Origin: Bacteroidota bacterium
GTDB lineage: Bacteria; Bacteroidota; Bacteroidia; Chitinophagales; Saprospiraceae
DNA: 64,000 bases
Direction of reading: 5' to 3'
Assembly (NCBI GenBank): GCA_030147525.1
Contig: JASBVF010000032.1
Coordinates: forward strand, 165,547-229,546
This document shows positions 54,111-62,214 of this stretch, one piece after another. Below the pieces are notes generated by a model. It had not been told where the DNA came from. It saw only the letters and a list, made by a program, of their open reading frames with translations, and did no database searches. The number at the start of each line of letters is the position of its first letter. Within the stretch, counting starts at the first letter, position 1. The translations under genes and the position numbers were made by a program.

Positions 54111-55013
54111 TTATTTCAGTTTGAAGTCGTAGCGAATGGTGCCGCACTGTTTGTCCACATCGCCTTTGGAGAATTGCCAGGCTTTGGCATTTTGTTTTGC
54201 CAGGGCAATTAATCTCGTACTGGCAGTAGTGGAGCCTTTCTGGGTATAATCTGCGCTGATCACGTTACCGTTTTTATCCACACAAACATCCAGGAAAACG
54301 GTCCCTTGATCCTGAGAGTTGTCATTGATGGCCGGACCTTTCCTCAAAACGCCCCGATTACCAAGTCCACCTCCTACAGTACCGGAGCCAGTGCTGATAC
54401 CAGTAAGGATATCGGAATTAGGGTCTCCGTTCGGATCTCCTTGGTTGCCGGGTTTGCCGGTGTTGCCCTTACCACTGCCTTTGCCGCCGCCAAGTCCTCC
54501 GGAGACGAGGTCTTCCAATTCTTTCTTACGGGCTTCCTCGGCTTTACGCTGCCGTTCGGCTTCGGCCTTACGTTGGGCTTCGGCTTCTCTTTCCCTTCGT
54601 TCTTGTTCAGCTCTCTCCCGTGCCTCGGCGTCGGCTTTGCGTTTTTCTTCTTCTCTTTTCTTCTTGAGGGCTATTGCCTCTGGGTCTTCAGTTTTTTTAA
54701 CTTCTTTTACGGGTTTTGGGCTCTCCTTCACAGGTTCCGGCTTGGACTCCGCAGGTGGTGGAGGGGTAGACTCTTCGGGTTGGGGTTCAGGTTTTTCGAC
54801 CGGTTTGGCGGGTTGTCCGGCCGGGGCATTTTCGTCGCCCTGTCCTACGTCGGGAATTCCCAGATTGACTAAAATACCACCCTGCTCCGGCGGAGGGCTT
54901 TGGTAAGTGAAACCATAAAGCGCCGCCAGGATGACTACCATTGTATGAAAAACAACGCTAAAGATGAGCCCTTTGCGTTTGTTTTGTTCTTCTGATCTGC
55001 TGATATCTTCCAT
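54111..55013 (-). CDS. tonB: Energy transducer TonB (TolA-like linker)
   Basis: A 300-residue protein. One N-terminal transmembrane helix (GLIFSVVFHTMVVILAALYGF), a Pro/Glu-rich stretch, then a long Lys/Glu/Arg/Ala coiled-coil (KKREEEKRKADAEARERAEQ and on, residues ~115-170) like TolA, a Gly-rich segment, and a C-terminal TonB-type domain (VFLDVCVDKNGNVISADYTQKG ... AWQFSKGDVDKQCGTIRYDFKLK). It spans the periplasm and transfers energy from ExbB/ExbD to outer-membrane receptors or related systems. It is the last gene of the exbB-exbD-exbD-tonB cluster. Confidence 0.87.
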   Translation of the reverse strand: MEDISRSEEQNKRKGLIFSVVFHTMVVILAALYGFTYQSPPPEQGGILVNLGIPDVGQGDENAPAGQPAKPVEKPEPQPEESTPPPPAESKPEPVKESPKPVKEVKKTEDPEAIALKKKREEEKRKADAEARERAEQERREREAEAQRKAEAERQRKAEEARKKELEDLVSGGLGGGKGSGKGNTGKPGNQGDPNGDPNSDILTGISTGSGTVGGGLGNRGVLRKGPAINDNSQDQGTVFLDVCVDKNGNVISADYTQKGSTTASTRLIALAKQNAKAWQFSKGDVDKQCGTIRYDFKLK

Positions 55014-55105
55014 GAGGAAAAAATTTTTGGTTCAAAATATTAAACGCGAAATCACCGGGGAGTGGCTAGTGGCAACCTTTGTTTTTTAAAATCCTTAACA
55101 AAAAA

Positions 55106-55504
55106 CTACTCTTCTGCGGCTAAAATTGCATTAATCTGGTAACGCATCGCTATGTCCATCACAAAAGCGACGTGCTGCACGGGGGTTCCTTTATCAGGAG
55201 AAATCGTAATATCCAACTGGGAGGAGGAACCGCCGGCCTTTTTTGCCAGTGACTGTTCAAGATCGAAAGGGGAAACCCGCTTGCCATTGAGATAATAATT
55301 CCCGCTGCGGTTGATGGCAACATCGTCGGTCTTTGAATCAACCTGCGCTTTTGATCTTGAACTTCCCGGCAATTTCAGGTTTAGGGAGTTAGGCGCCACC
55401 ACGCTGGAGTTCAGCACAAAAAAGATCAGCAACAGGAAGATCATGTCCGTCAATGACGCCATGCTGAACTCTGCCTTAACCTTGCTTCGCTTTTTTAATC
55501 CCAT
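55106..55504 (-). CDS. exbD: ExbD/TolR family protein (first copy)
   Basis: A 132-residue protein with the ExbD pattern: LKKRSKVKAEFSMASLTDMIFLLLIFFVLN (single transmembrane helix with the conserved Asp), then a small periplasmic domain ending ...QHVAFVMDIAMRYQINAILA. It is the partner of ExbB in the proton-driven motor. A second ExbD lies just upstream, 67 nt away. Confidence 0.93.
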   Translation of the reverse strand: MGLKKRSKVKAEFSMASLTDMIFLLLIFFVLNSSVVAPNSLNLKLPGSSRSKAQVDSKTDDVAINRSGNYYLNGKRVSPFDLEQSLAKKAGGSSSQLDITISPDKGTPVQHVAFVMDIAMRYQINAILAAEE

Positions 55505-55513
55505 TTTTATTTA

Positions 55514-55541
55514 ACTATGAACGATGAATGATAAACGATGG
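55514..55541. repeat. Tandem 7-nt array between the exbD genes
   Basis: Four 7-nt units, ACTATGA, ACGATGA, ATGATAA, ACGATGG, located in the 67-nt spacer between the two exbD genes. Confidence 0.6.
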
Positions 55542-55571
55542 ACATTTGTCCGGTTGAACAAACACCGTAAT

Positions 55572-55973
55572 TCACGATTGTTTTGGATTGGTTGCAAGAA
55601 TTGCCTTGACTTTGTACTTGCCAGCCAATTGGATCAAATCGACCACGTAATCGAAGGCCACATCTTTCTGCGCTGCAATGGTCAGCGTGATGTCGTTGGG
55701 ATTTTCAACGCCCTGCAAACGCTGGCGCAAAGAACTTTCTACCTGACCGACTGTCATAACCTGGCCCCCGAAAAGGTATTTGCCTTCTGCGTTAATTTCT
55801 ACGATGACGGTAACCGGCGCTACGGTAGTGGAGTCGGATTCCGGCAAATCCTGCGTGGAAATTTTCACCAGCTTCGAAGTCAGTACGAAGAAAATCAGCA
55901 ACAGGAAGATTACATCCGTCAGGGATGCCATGCTGAATTCTGCGCTGGTTTTATTTCTGCGTTTTAATGCCAT
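55572..55973 (-). CDS. exbD: ExbD/TolR family protein (second copy)
   Basis: A 133-residue protein, similar to its neighbour (LKRRNKTSAEFSMASLTDVIFLLLIFFVLTSKLVK, then an extracytoplasmic domain). The two ExbD copies differ in sequence, so they are not a recent duplication. Two ExbD genes beside one ExbB are common in Bacteroidota and the motor may use both. Confidence 0.93.
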   Translation of the reverse strand: MALKRRNKTSAEFSMASLTDVIFLLLIFFVLTSKLVKISTQDLPESDSTTVAPVTVIVEINAEGKYLFGGQVMTVGQVESSLRQRLQGVENPNDITLTIAAQKDVAFDYVVDLIQLAGKYKVKAILATNPKQS

Positions 55974-55981
55974 GTTTTTTA

Positions 55982-56050
55982 ACTATAAACGATGAATGAT
56001 GAACGATAAACATTGACGGGTTCCATGTTCATCGTTCATCGTTAATCATT
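55982..56050. repeat. Tandem 7-nt array with inverted complement upstream of exbD
   Basis: Five 7-nt units (ACTATAA, ACGATGA, ATGATGA, ACGATAA, ACATTGA; 55982-56016) share words with the array between the exbD genes. The complementary TTCATCG, TTCATCG, TTAATCA units follow (56028-56048 or so), giving a hairpin. Confidence 0.65.
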
Positions 56051-56056
56051 CTCCAT

Positions 56057-56746
56057 TTAAGACGTCGGTTCCTGGAGCAAATCCATGAATTCCATGGTAA
56101 AGCGCTCCATTTTGTATACCACTTTATCCACGTTTACCACCAAAACGTTGTAGGCAATAAAAGCAAAAATCCCGATCACCAATCCAAGTGCGGTAGTGAT
56201 GAGTGCCTGATAAATACCGCCAGCCAGCAATTGTGGCGTTACGTTTTGCTCTTTCGCCATATTGAAAAAGGCGATGATCATCCCCGTTACCGTACCGAGG
56301 AAGCCAATCATCGGAGCGGCGCCGGAAATACTGGCGATGGTCGAAAGACCCTTTTCAAGTTTAAAAATTTCAAGATTACCTACGTTTTCAATGGCAGCAT
56401 CGATATCACGGAGCGGCTTGCCGATGCGGGCAAGGCCTTTCTCTACCATTCTGGCAACGGGGGTGTCTGTGTTCTGGCAAAGTGCACGGGCAGCCTGAAT
56501 ATTGCCTGCACTGACGTTTGCTCGGATGTTGTTCATGAAATTTTCATCCACCTGGCCGGCTTTTTTGATCGTCATGTAACGCTCAATAAAAATGTAGAGG
56601 GCGATAACAGACATAACTAGCAAGACGACGACAATCGCCACACCAATTGCACCACCGGAAAAAATCAGGTCAAGAATTGATTCAGATTCTGTGGTACGCT
56701 CAAGCTCAGAGGAAGCAGTTTGAAGAAACAATGTGAACTGGAACAT
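56057..56746 (-). CDS. exbB: ExbB/TolQ/MotA-family proton channel protein
   Basis: A 229-residue protein with three transmembrane helices: the first in GGAIGVAIVVVLLVMSVIALYIFIERY, and a C-terminal pair around ASISGAAPMIGFLGTVTGMIIAFF and LITTALGLVIGIFAFIAYN, the conserved ExbB hairpin. It is the stator ring of the ExbB/ExbD/TonB motor. It is the first gene of the leftward cluster. Confidence 0.93.
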   Translation of the reverse strand: MFQFTLFLQTASSELERTTESESILDLIFSGGAIGVAIVVVLLVMSVIALYIFIERYMTIKKAGQVDENFMNNIRANVSAGNIQAARALCQNTDTPVARMVEKGLARIGKPLRDIDAAIENVGNLEIFKLEKGLSTIASISGAAPMIGFLGTVTGMIIAFFNMAKEQNVTPQLLAGGIYQALITTALGLVIGIFAFIAYNVLVVNVDKVVYKMERFTMEFMDLLQEPTS

Positions 56747-56827
56747 AAAGTCAGTTTTTAATTTTCTCGTTGTGTTGATCCGGGTTAACAGATTACAGGC
56801 TGAAACGCCGTGCTGGTCTGGTTAAGT

Positions 56828-56838
56828 GTAAAAACGGG
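56828..56838 (-). promoter_or_regulatory. Putative -7 box of exbB
   Basis: TAACTTTC on the minus strand (plus-strand GAAAGTTA), close to TAnnTTTG and followed by GCCCC. It lies ~85 nt upstream of the exbB ATG. Confidence 0.35.
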
Positions 56839-56914
56839 GCGAAAGTTATTGCTTTTTGTTAAAACACAACGATTTACACAGCGGATAATATTTTTACTAA
56901 AATGAAAATGCAAC

Positions 56915-56944
56915 TTTGATTTCTCCCCGGCGTTTGTATTTTTG
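56915..56944 (+). promoter_or_regulatory. Promoter of the fadN operon
   Basis: TTTG (56915-56918), 18 nt, TATTTTTG (56937-56944): a close fit to TTTG-N19-TAnnTTTG. The leader to the ATG at 57076 is ~125 nt. Confidence 0.7.
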
Positions 56945-57075
56945 CAATTCCCAGCGAAAATTCGCTGAATTTTGCAATTCGTTGTTTGTTGCCCGTTGTT
57001 CGTTAGCGTCCAGTTAATCTTTCCACATCGAGCAGTCTTCAACGAACAACTCACAACCAAATAACTATTCCCAAT

Positions 57076-59466
57076 ATGAGAAGAATAAAAAAAGTCGCTG
57101 TTCTTGGCTCCGGTGTGATGGGGTCAGGGATTTCCTGCCATTTTGCCAATGCCGGTTTGCAAGTCCTCATGCTCGACATCGTGCCCCGTGATTTGCCCGA
57201 AAACAAAAAAAACGACAAGGCCGCCCGCAACAGTGTCGCTGACGGCGCCTTGAAAACTGCCCTTAAATCAAAGCCCGCCCCACTCTACGACAAAGGATTT
57301 GCATCCCGCATCGAGACAGGTAATTTCGAAGATGATTTTGCTAAAATAAAGGATTGCGACTGGGTCATCGAAGTGGTCGTTGAGCGGCTGGACATCAAGA
57401 AAATTATTTTTGAAAAGGTCGATCAGTACCGCAGCAAAGGCTCGCTCGTCACTTCCAATACCTCCGGCATTCCCATTCACATGATGCTCGAAGGTCGCAG
57501 CGATGATTTCAAAAAACACTTCTGCGGCACGCACTTTTTCAACCCACCCCGCTACATGCGCCTGCTCGAAGTCATCCCGACGAAGGAAACGAGCCAGGAA
57601 GTCGTGGACTTTTTCATGCACTACGGCGACGTGTACCTAGGCAAGCAGACCGTACTGGCGAAGGATACACCCGCATTCATCGCCAACCGTGTCGGCGTGT
57701 ACGCCATGGCGAAGATTTACCAGCTCACCACACAAATCGGCCTGACCATCAGCGAAGTGGATGCGCTCACCGGTCCCGCCATTGGCAGGCCAAAGACGGG
57801 AACGTTCCGCTTGGGTGATCTCGTTGGCCATGATACGGCGGCAAAAGTCATCCAGGGCATCAAGGACAACTGCCCGAACGATGAGCAGGCCGGCGCTTTT
57901 GAAATTCCGAAATACCTGCAATTCCTGCTTGACAATAATTTCCTCGGCAACAAAACGGGTAAAGGTTTTTATGAAAAAACAAAACAGAAAGACGAAAAAG
58001 GCAAACCCGTCATCCTCGCCCTGAACCTGGAAACGCTGGAATACGAAAACCAGCCGAAACCCGCCTTGCCCAGCCTTGGCATTGCGAAGCAAATGGATAA
58101 CCTCGAAAAGCGGGTGCAAGCCGTTTTCAATGCGGAAGACAAGGGCGGCGAACTCGTCCGGCGCTCGTTGCTCGGGCTGTTCGCCTACGCTTCGAATCGG
58201 GTTCCTGAAATCGCCGATCACCTTTATAGTATAGACGATGCACTGCGGTCAGGCTTTGCCTGGGACCTCGGTCCATTCGAATACTGGGATGCAATTGGTG
58301 TGCAAAAAGGTTTGGAACTGGCGGAAAAGCAAGGCGAGAAGATCGCCCCGTGGGTTAAGGACATGCTGGCCGCAGGTGTTACGTCATTTTACAAAAGTGA
58401 AAACGGCAAGCGTTTTTATTACGATCAAAACTCGAAGTCATACCAGCCGATTCCCGGCACGGAAGGTTTCATCATTCTCGATAATTACCGGGACAAAAAA
58501 CCGGTGTACCAAAACCCCGACGCCACCCTGCACGACATCGGAGACGGCGTGCTGTGCCTCGAATTTCAAAGTAAAGCCAACTCGATGGGTGAAGGCGTAC
58601 TGCGGGGCATCAACGACGCCATCAAAATTGCCGAAGAGGGCGAGTGGAAAGGCCTCGTTATCGGCAACAATGCCAAGAATTTCTCCGTCGGCGCCAACCT
58701 CATGATGGTGGCCATGATGGCTTACGAGCAGGAATGGGATCAATTGAACATGGCGATAAAATACTTCCAGGACACGACCATGCGCTGCCGCTATTCCTCC
58801 ATTCCGGTGGTGGCGGCCACGCAAGGGTACGTCTTCGGGGGGGCTTGTGAAACGATCATGCACTGCGATGCGGCCCTATGCGCTGCGGAAAGCTACATTG
58901 GCCTCGTGGAGGTCGGCGTAGGTCTGCTGCCGGGCGGCGCAGGCACGAAAGAGTTTGTCGTGCGGGCCAGTGACGCCTTCTTCGAGGGCGACGTGCAGAT
59001 GCCAACGCTGATCGAGAAATTCAAAACCATCGCCCTGGCAACGGTGGCCACCTCGGCGCACGAGGCGTTCAATCACGGCTACCTGCTACCCCGCAAGGAT
59101 GCCGTGGTAATGAATACGCTCCGCAACATCGGCGACGCCAAGAGCAAAGTGCTCGAACTGGCAGAAAATTATGTGCAACCGATTCAGCGTGAGGATGTTA
59201 CTGTATTAGGCCGGAGCGGTCTGGCTGCGCTCTACGTAGCTGCCAACGAACTCAAACTTGGCAACTACGCCAGCGATCACGACATCAAAATTGCGAAGAA
59301 AATCGCCTGGGTACTCTGTGGCGGCGACCTGACGGGGCAGCAGCAGGTGAGCGAAAAATACCTGCTCGACATCGAACGGGAGGCGTTTTTGAGCCTTTGC
59401 GGCGAACAGAAAACGCTGGAGAGGATACAGTATATGTTGACGAATAACAGGCCGTTGAGGAATTAA
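57076..59466 (+). CDS. fadN: 3-hydroxyacyl-CoA dehydrogenase/enoyl-CoA hydratase fusion (FadN-type)
   Basis: A 796-residue protein. NAD-binding 3-hydroxyacyl-CoA dehydrogenase at the N-terminus (VAVLGSGVMGSGISCHFANAG; NTSGIPI; GTHFFNPPRYMRLLEV; FIANRVGVYAM), a second 3HCDH helical domain, then an enoyl-CoA hydratase/crotonase domain at the C-terminus (SKANSMGEGVL, GACETIMHCDAALCAAESYIGLVEVGVGLLPGGAGTKEFV). The order dehydrogenase-hydratase is that of Bacillus FadN, not FadB/FadJ. It carries out the second and third steps of fatty-acid beta-oxidation. With the thiolase downstream it makes a fadN-fadA module. Confidence 0.93.
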   Translation: MRRIKKVAVLGSGVMGSGISCHFANAGLQVLMLDIVPRDLPENKKNDKAARNSVADGALKTALKSKPAPLYDKGFASRIETGNFEDDFAKIKDCDWVIEVVVERLDIKKIIFEKVDQYRSKGSLVTSNTSGIPIHMMLEGRSDDFKKHFCGTHFFNPPRYMRLLEVIPTKETSQEVVDFFMHYGDVYLGKQTVLAKDTPAFIANRVGVYAMAKIYQLTTQIGLTISEVDALTGPAIGRPKTGTFRLGDLVGHDTAAKVIQGIKDNCPNDEQAGAFEIPKYLQFLLDNNFLGNKTGKGFYEKTKQKDEKGKPVILALNLETLEYENQPKPALPSLGIAKQMDNLEKRVQAVFNAEDKGGELVRRSLLGLFAYASNRVPEIADHLYSIDDALRSGFAWDLGPFEYWDAIGVQKGLELAEKQGEKIAPWVKDMLAAGVTSFYKSENGKRFYYDQNSKSYQPIPGTEGFIILDNYRDKKPVYQNPDATLHDIGDGVLCLEFQSKANSMGEGVLRGINDAIKIAEEGEWKGLVIGNNAKNFSVGANLMMVAMMAYEQEWDQLNMAIKYFQDTTMRCRYSSIPVVAATQGYVFGGACETIMHCDAALCAAESYIGLVEVGVGLLPGGAGTKEFVVRASDAFFEGDVQMPTLIEKFKTIALATVATSAHEAFNHGYLLPRKDAVVMNTLRNIGDAKSKVLELAENYVQPIQREDVTVLGRSGLAALYVAANELKLGNYASDHDIKIAKKIAWVLCGGDLTGQQQVSEKYLLDIEREAFLSLCGEQKTLERIQYMLTNNRPLRN

Positions 59467-59480
59467 GCTAATACTGGAAT

Positions 59481-60290
59481 ATGTTCAGGTTTTCATTACT
59501 ATTGATTGCGTCTATTGCACTGAAAAGTTGTATTGGAGATCATCATTCGCCTTTGAGCCACTTTGTTAGACCTGAATTTGATCCAGCCCTTGTTAATACA
59601 CCTTGTTGTATTTCAGTTGATAGCATGATAGACGGAAAGGCGCCTATCATTTGTATTGAAAAATTTGGAGACACCTGTCGAAATTTCTGGTTTCCGGGAA
59701 AAATAAAGGAATTTGAAATCCAGGAAAAGCTTTCAAAGAGCTGTAATCATTCAACAGATGGTCTGACGGTTTTTGTTGATGAACAAATGAGCTGCAGTAT
59801 TGAGCGCTCAAGGTTTAAACATTTATCAGACTGGTCTGGGAATGAAAATACATTTAAAGCTTTGGTTGGATACATAATCAACGAGACCCCGGAAATCAAG
59901 AAAGTTTTCCGACAAGATGAAGATCTGTACGTCATTCAGGAAGCTCAGGATTCACAGGGGTTTTGGTGCCCTATCGAATACTGGTCTTACGCTTGGTGTG
60001 GAGTCAGTTATTCCTGGGCCCATTTAGAACCTGGTGAGTATCTGGCATTTAGGGTTCCTGTTTATGAAGGAAATTTTAAAACTCAGTTGCGCTTAAAATT
60101 GAATAACGGTAATACGATTTACCATAGTGAGCCATTTATTGGCTCAATCAATTACAATCAATTCAAGGCACCTGACTTTTACTTTTCAACCAGGAATTAT
60201 AACTACGACATGTCATTTTTCGGAGAACTAAAAATAGAAATCAACAGACTCCAAAGTGTTGACTATCATAGAATAGTCCGCCCCCAATGA
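59481..60290 (+). CDS. Hypothetical AT-rich, Cys-rich lipoprotein
   Basis: A 269-residue protein; signal peptide with lipobox IALKSC. It is rich in Cys (nine or more after the lipobox) and in aromatic residues (for example WCPIEYWSYAWCGVSYSWAHLEPGEYLAF). No family recognised. The coding sequence is clearly more AT-rich than its neighbours and it sits inside the beta-oxidation operon, 14 nt after fadN, so it may be a later insertion. Confidence 0.6.
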   Translation: MFRFSLLLIASIALKSCIGDHHSPLSHFVRPEFDPALVNTPCCISVDSMIDGKAPIICIEKFGDTCRNFWFPGKIKEFEIQEKLSKSCNHSTDGLTVFVDEQMSCSIERSRFKHLSDWSGNENTFKALVGYIINETPEIKKVFRQDEDLYVIQEAQDSQGFWCPIEYWSYAWCGVSYSWAHLEPGEYLAFRVPVYEGNFKTQLRLKLNNGNTIYHSEPFIGSINYNQFKAPDFYFSTRNYNYDMSFFGELKIEINRLQSVDYHRIVRPQ

Positions 60291-60484
60291 TAAATTCATA
60301 GGGGCGCCAGAAACGCTTTCTCAACGCCCTCCTGACATAAATAAATCCAAATAAGCTGAACCGTAAGATGTTTTCAACTTTTTTGGGGAGAATACGCAGG
60401 GGAAGGTTCAGTTTCTGATAAGGCATAACTTGCCGTTGCAAAACTAAAGTTGTTTTAAAACCATTATTTTGAAAAAAAGGAATC

Positions 60485-60721
60485 ATGGAAGCTACCGCAC
60501 CACAACATGGATTGTCGAATCTTCAATTGGAGTTGTTGAAACTTTATTCAAGGAATATTCCTGATGAAGATCTTTTGGCAATTAAATCTTTGATTGTCAA
60601 ATACATGGCTGAAAAAGCCAGTAAGATGGCGGCTAAAATTATGGAAGAGAAGGGATTGGATGTTGATACGATTTTGAAGACTCACATTCGAACACCATTG
60701 AAGAATTTAAAGAATCATTGA
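60485..60721 (+). CDS. Small antitoxin-like protein, no toxin adjacent
   Basis: A 78-residue helical protein (MEATAPQHGLSNLQLELLKLYSRNIPDEDLLAIKSLIVKYMAEKASKMAAKIMEEKGLD then KTHIRTP). This pattern (NLQLELLKLYS...LLAIKSLIVKYMAEKAS...HIRTP) resembles the short antitoxins found beside PIN-domain toxins in Bacteroidota and cyanobacteria. Here the next gene is the thiolase, 12 nt later, and no PIN gene is seen, so it is an orphan or a diverted regulator. Confidence 0.6.
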   Translation: MEATAPQHGLSNLQLELLKLYSRNIPDEDLLAIKSLIVKYMAEKASKMAAKIMEEKGLDVDTILKTHIRTPLKNLKNH

Positions 60722-60733
60722 AAAAATAACATC

Positions 60734-61909
60734 ATGCAAGAAGCCTATATCGTAAAAGCATACCGCTCCGCCGTTGGCAAAGCCAAAAAAGGCGGTTTCA
60801 AAAACTACCGCTCCGATGACCTGGCGGTGGACGTCATCAATTATTTGCTGAAAAACACGCCGGAACTCGATCCGGCCCTCGTGGACGACTGCATCGTCGG
60901 CTGCGCCAACCCGGAAGGCGAACAGGGCCTGCAAATCGGCCGCATGATCTCAGTGCGGGCGCTGGGCAAGAGCGTGCCCGGCATGACCGTGAACCGCTAC
61001 TGCGCTTCTGGCCTGGAAACCATTTCCATCGCTGTCGCAAAGATCAGGGCGGGCATGGGCCACTGCTACATCGCAGGCGGCACGGAAAGCATGAGCATGA
61101 TCCCGATGACGGGCTACAAACTCTCGCCGAGCTACGCCGTGGCATCCACGACACCGGAGTACGTGACCGGCATGGGCAACACCGCTGAGGCTGTCGCTGC
61201 CAAATACGGCATCACCCGTGAAATGGCGGATGAGTTTTCTGTAAAAAGCCACCAAAAGGCAGCCAAAGCCATTGCTGAAGGCAAATTCAAAGACGAGATC
61301 GTGCCGGTGAAAGTGAAGGAAGTTTTTGTTGAAAACGACAAACGCAAGGAAGTCGAATTCACTGTCGATACCGACGAAGGCGTCCGCCCGGACACCTCGA
61401 TGGAAGGCCTGGCCAAGCTGCGCCCCGCTTTCAAAAACGGTGGTATCGTCACAGCCGGTAATGCCTCGCAGACTTCCGACGGTGCTGCATTCGTGTTGGT
61501 GATGAGCGAAGAGATGGTGAAACAACTGAACCTAACGCCCATTGCCCGCCTGGTTTCCTGCGCTGTGGCCGGTGTGGAACCGCTTTACATGGGCATCGGT
61601 CCTTGTGTTGCCATTCCGAAGGCATTGAAACAGGGCGGCCTAAAACTTGACGACATCGATGCCATTGAACTGAATGAGGCATTTGCCGCACAGGCTTTGG
61701 CTGTGATTCAGGAGGCACACCTCAACCCGGATATCGTGAACGTGAACGGCGGCGCCGTGGCACTTGGCCACCCGCTCGGCTGTACGGGAGCGAAACTTTC
61801 CACACAGCTTTTCAACGAAATGCGCCGCCGAAAGCAGAAGTATGGCATGGTAACAGCCTGCGTCGGTGGCGGACAGGGAATTGCGGGGGTATACGAGCTA
61901 CTGAATTAA
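60734..61909 (+). CDS. fadA: Acetyl-CoA C-acyltransferase (thiolase)
   Basis: A 391-residue thiolase. Active Cys in NRYCASGLETIS (residue ~91), the C-terminal NGGAVALGHPLGCTGAKL and CVGGGQGIAGVYE with the second active Cys and His. Gly/Ala-rich loops match degradative thiolases. It performs the last step of beta-oxidation. It belongs to the fadN operon; a strong terminator follows. Confidence 0.95.
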   Translation: MQEAYIVKAYRSAVGKAKKGGFKNYRSDDLAVDVINYLLKNTPELDPALVDDCIVGCANPEGEQGLQIGRMISVRALGKSVPGMTVNRYCASGLETISIAVAKIRAGMGHCYIAGGTESMSMIPMTGYKLSPSYAVASTTPEYVTGMGNTAEAVAAKYGITREMADEFSVKSHQKAAKAIAEGKFKDEIVPVKVKEVFVENDKRKEVEFTVDTDEGVRPDTSMEGLAKLRPAFKNGGIVTAGNASQTSDGAAFVLVMSEEMVKQLNLTPIARLVSCAVAGVEPLYMGIGPCVAIPKALKQGGLKLDDIDAIELNEAFAAQALAVIQEAHLNPDIVNVNGGAVALGHPLGCTGAKLSTQLFNEMRRRKQKYGMVTACVGGGQGIAGVYELLN

Positions 61910-61929
61910 TCGACAGGTTTTGAAAAAAG

Positions 61930-61964
61930 AATGGGGCAATGCGCTGTATTGTCCCATTTTTTTT
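61930..61964 (+). terminator. Terminator of the fadN-fadA operon
   Basis: AATGGGGCAAT (61930-61940) pairs with ATTGTCCCATT (61948-61958, one G-U), 7-nt loop, followed by T8. It lies 20 nt past the thiolase stop. Confidence 0.85.
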
Positions 61965-62150
61965 GCCCCAAAGAATTTTTAAACATTTCAAATCCACCGG
62001 GAAGCTACCCAAACTTCATTTTCTGTTACTTGCAGTTGAGGCATTCAAAATTAAGGGCCCGTTTTGTCTCATCGGCCGGTGAAACGCTATCGGATACCCG
62101 ATCACCCCGGACGGGCATATTTCCAGTCGATAGTTTTCACCCTGAATACT

Positions 62151-62158
62151 TATATTTG
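62151..62158 (+). promoter_or_regulatory. -7 box of ffh
   Basis: TATATTTG, an exact TAnnTTTG match followed by GCGCCC, 56 nt before the ffh ATG. No clear -33 element at normal spacing. Confidence 0.5.
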
Positions 62159-62214
62159 CGCCCGCCCGGAAAGGGCACTTAATCATCAACAATTCACTAT
62201 TTACTACTGATAAA

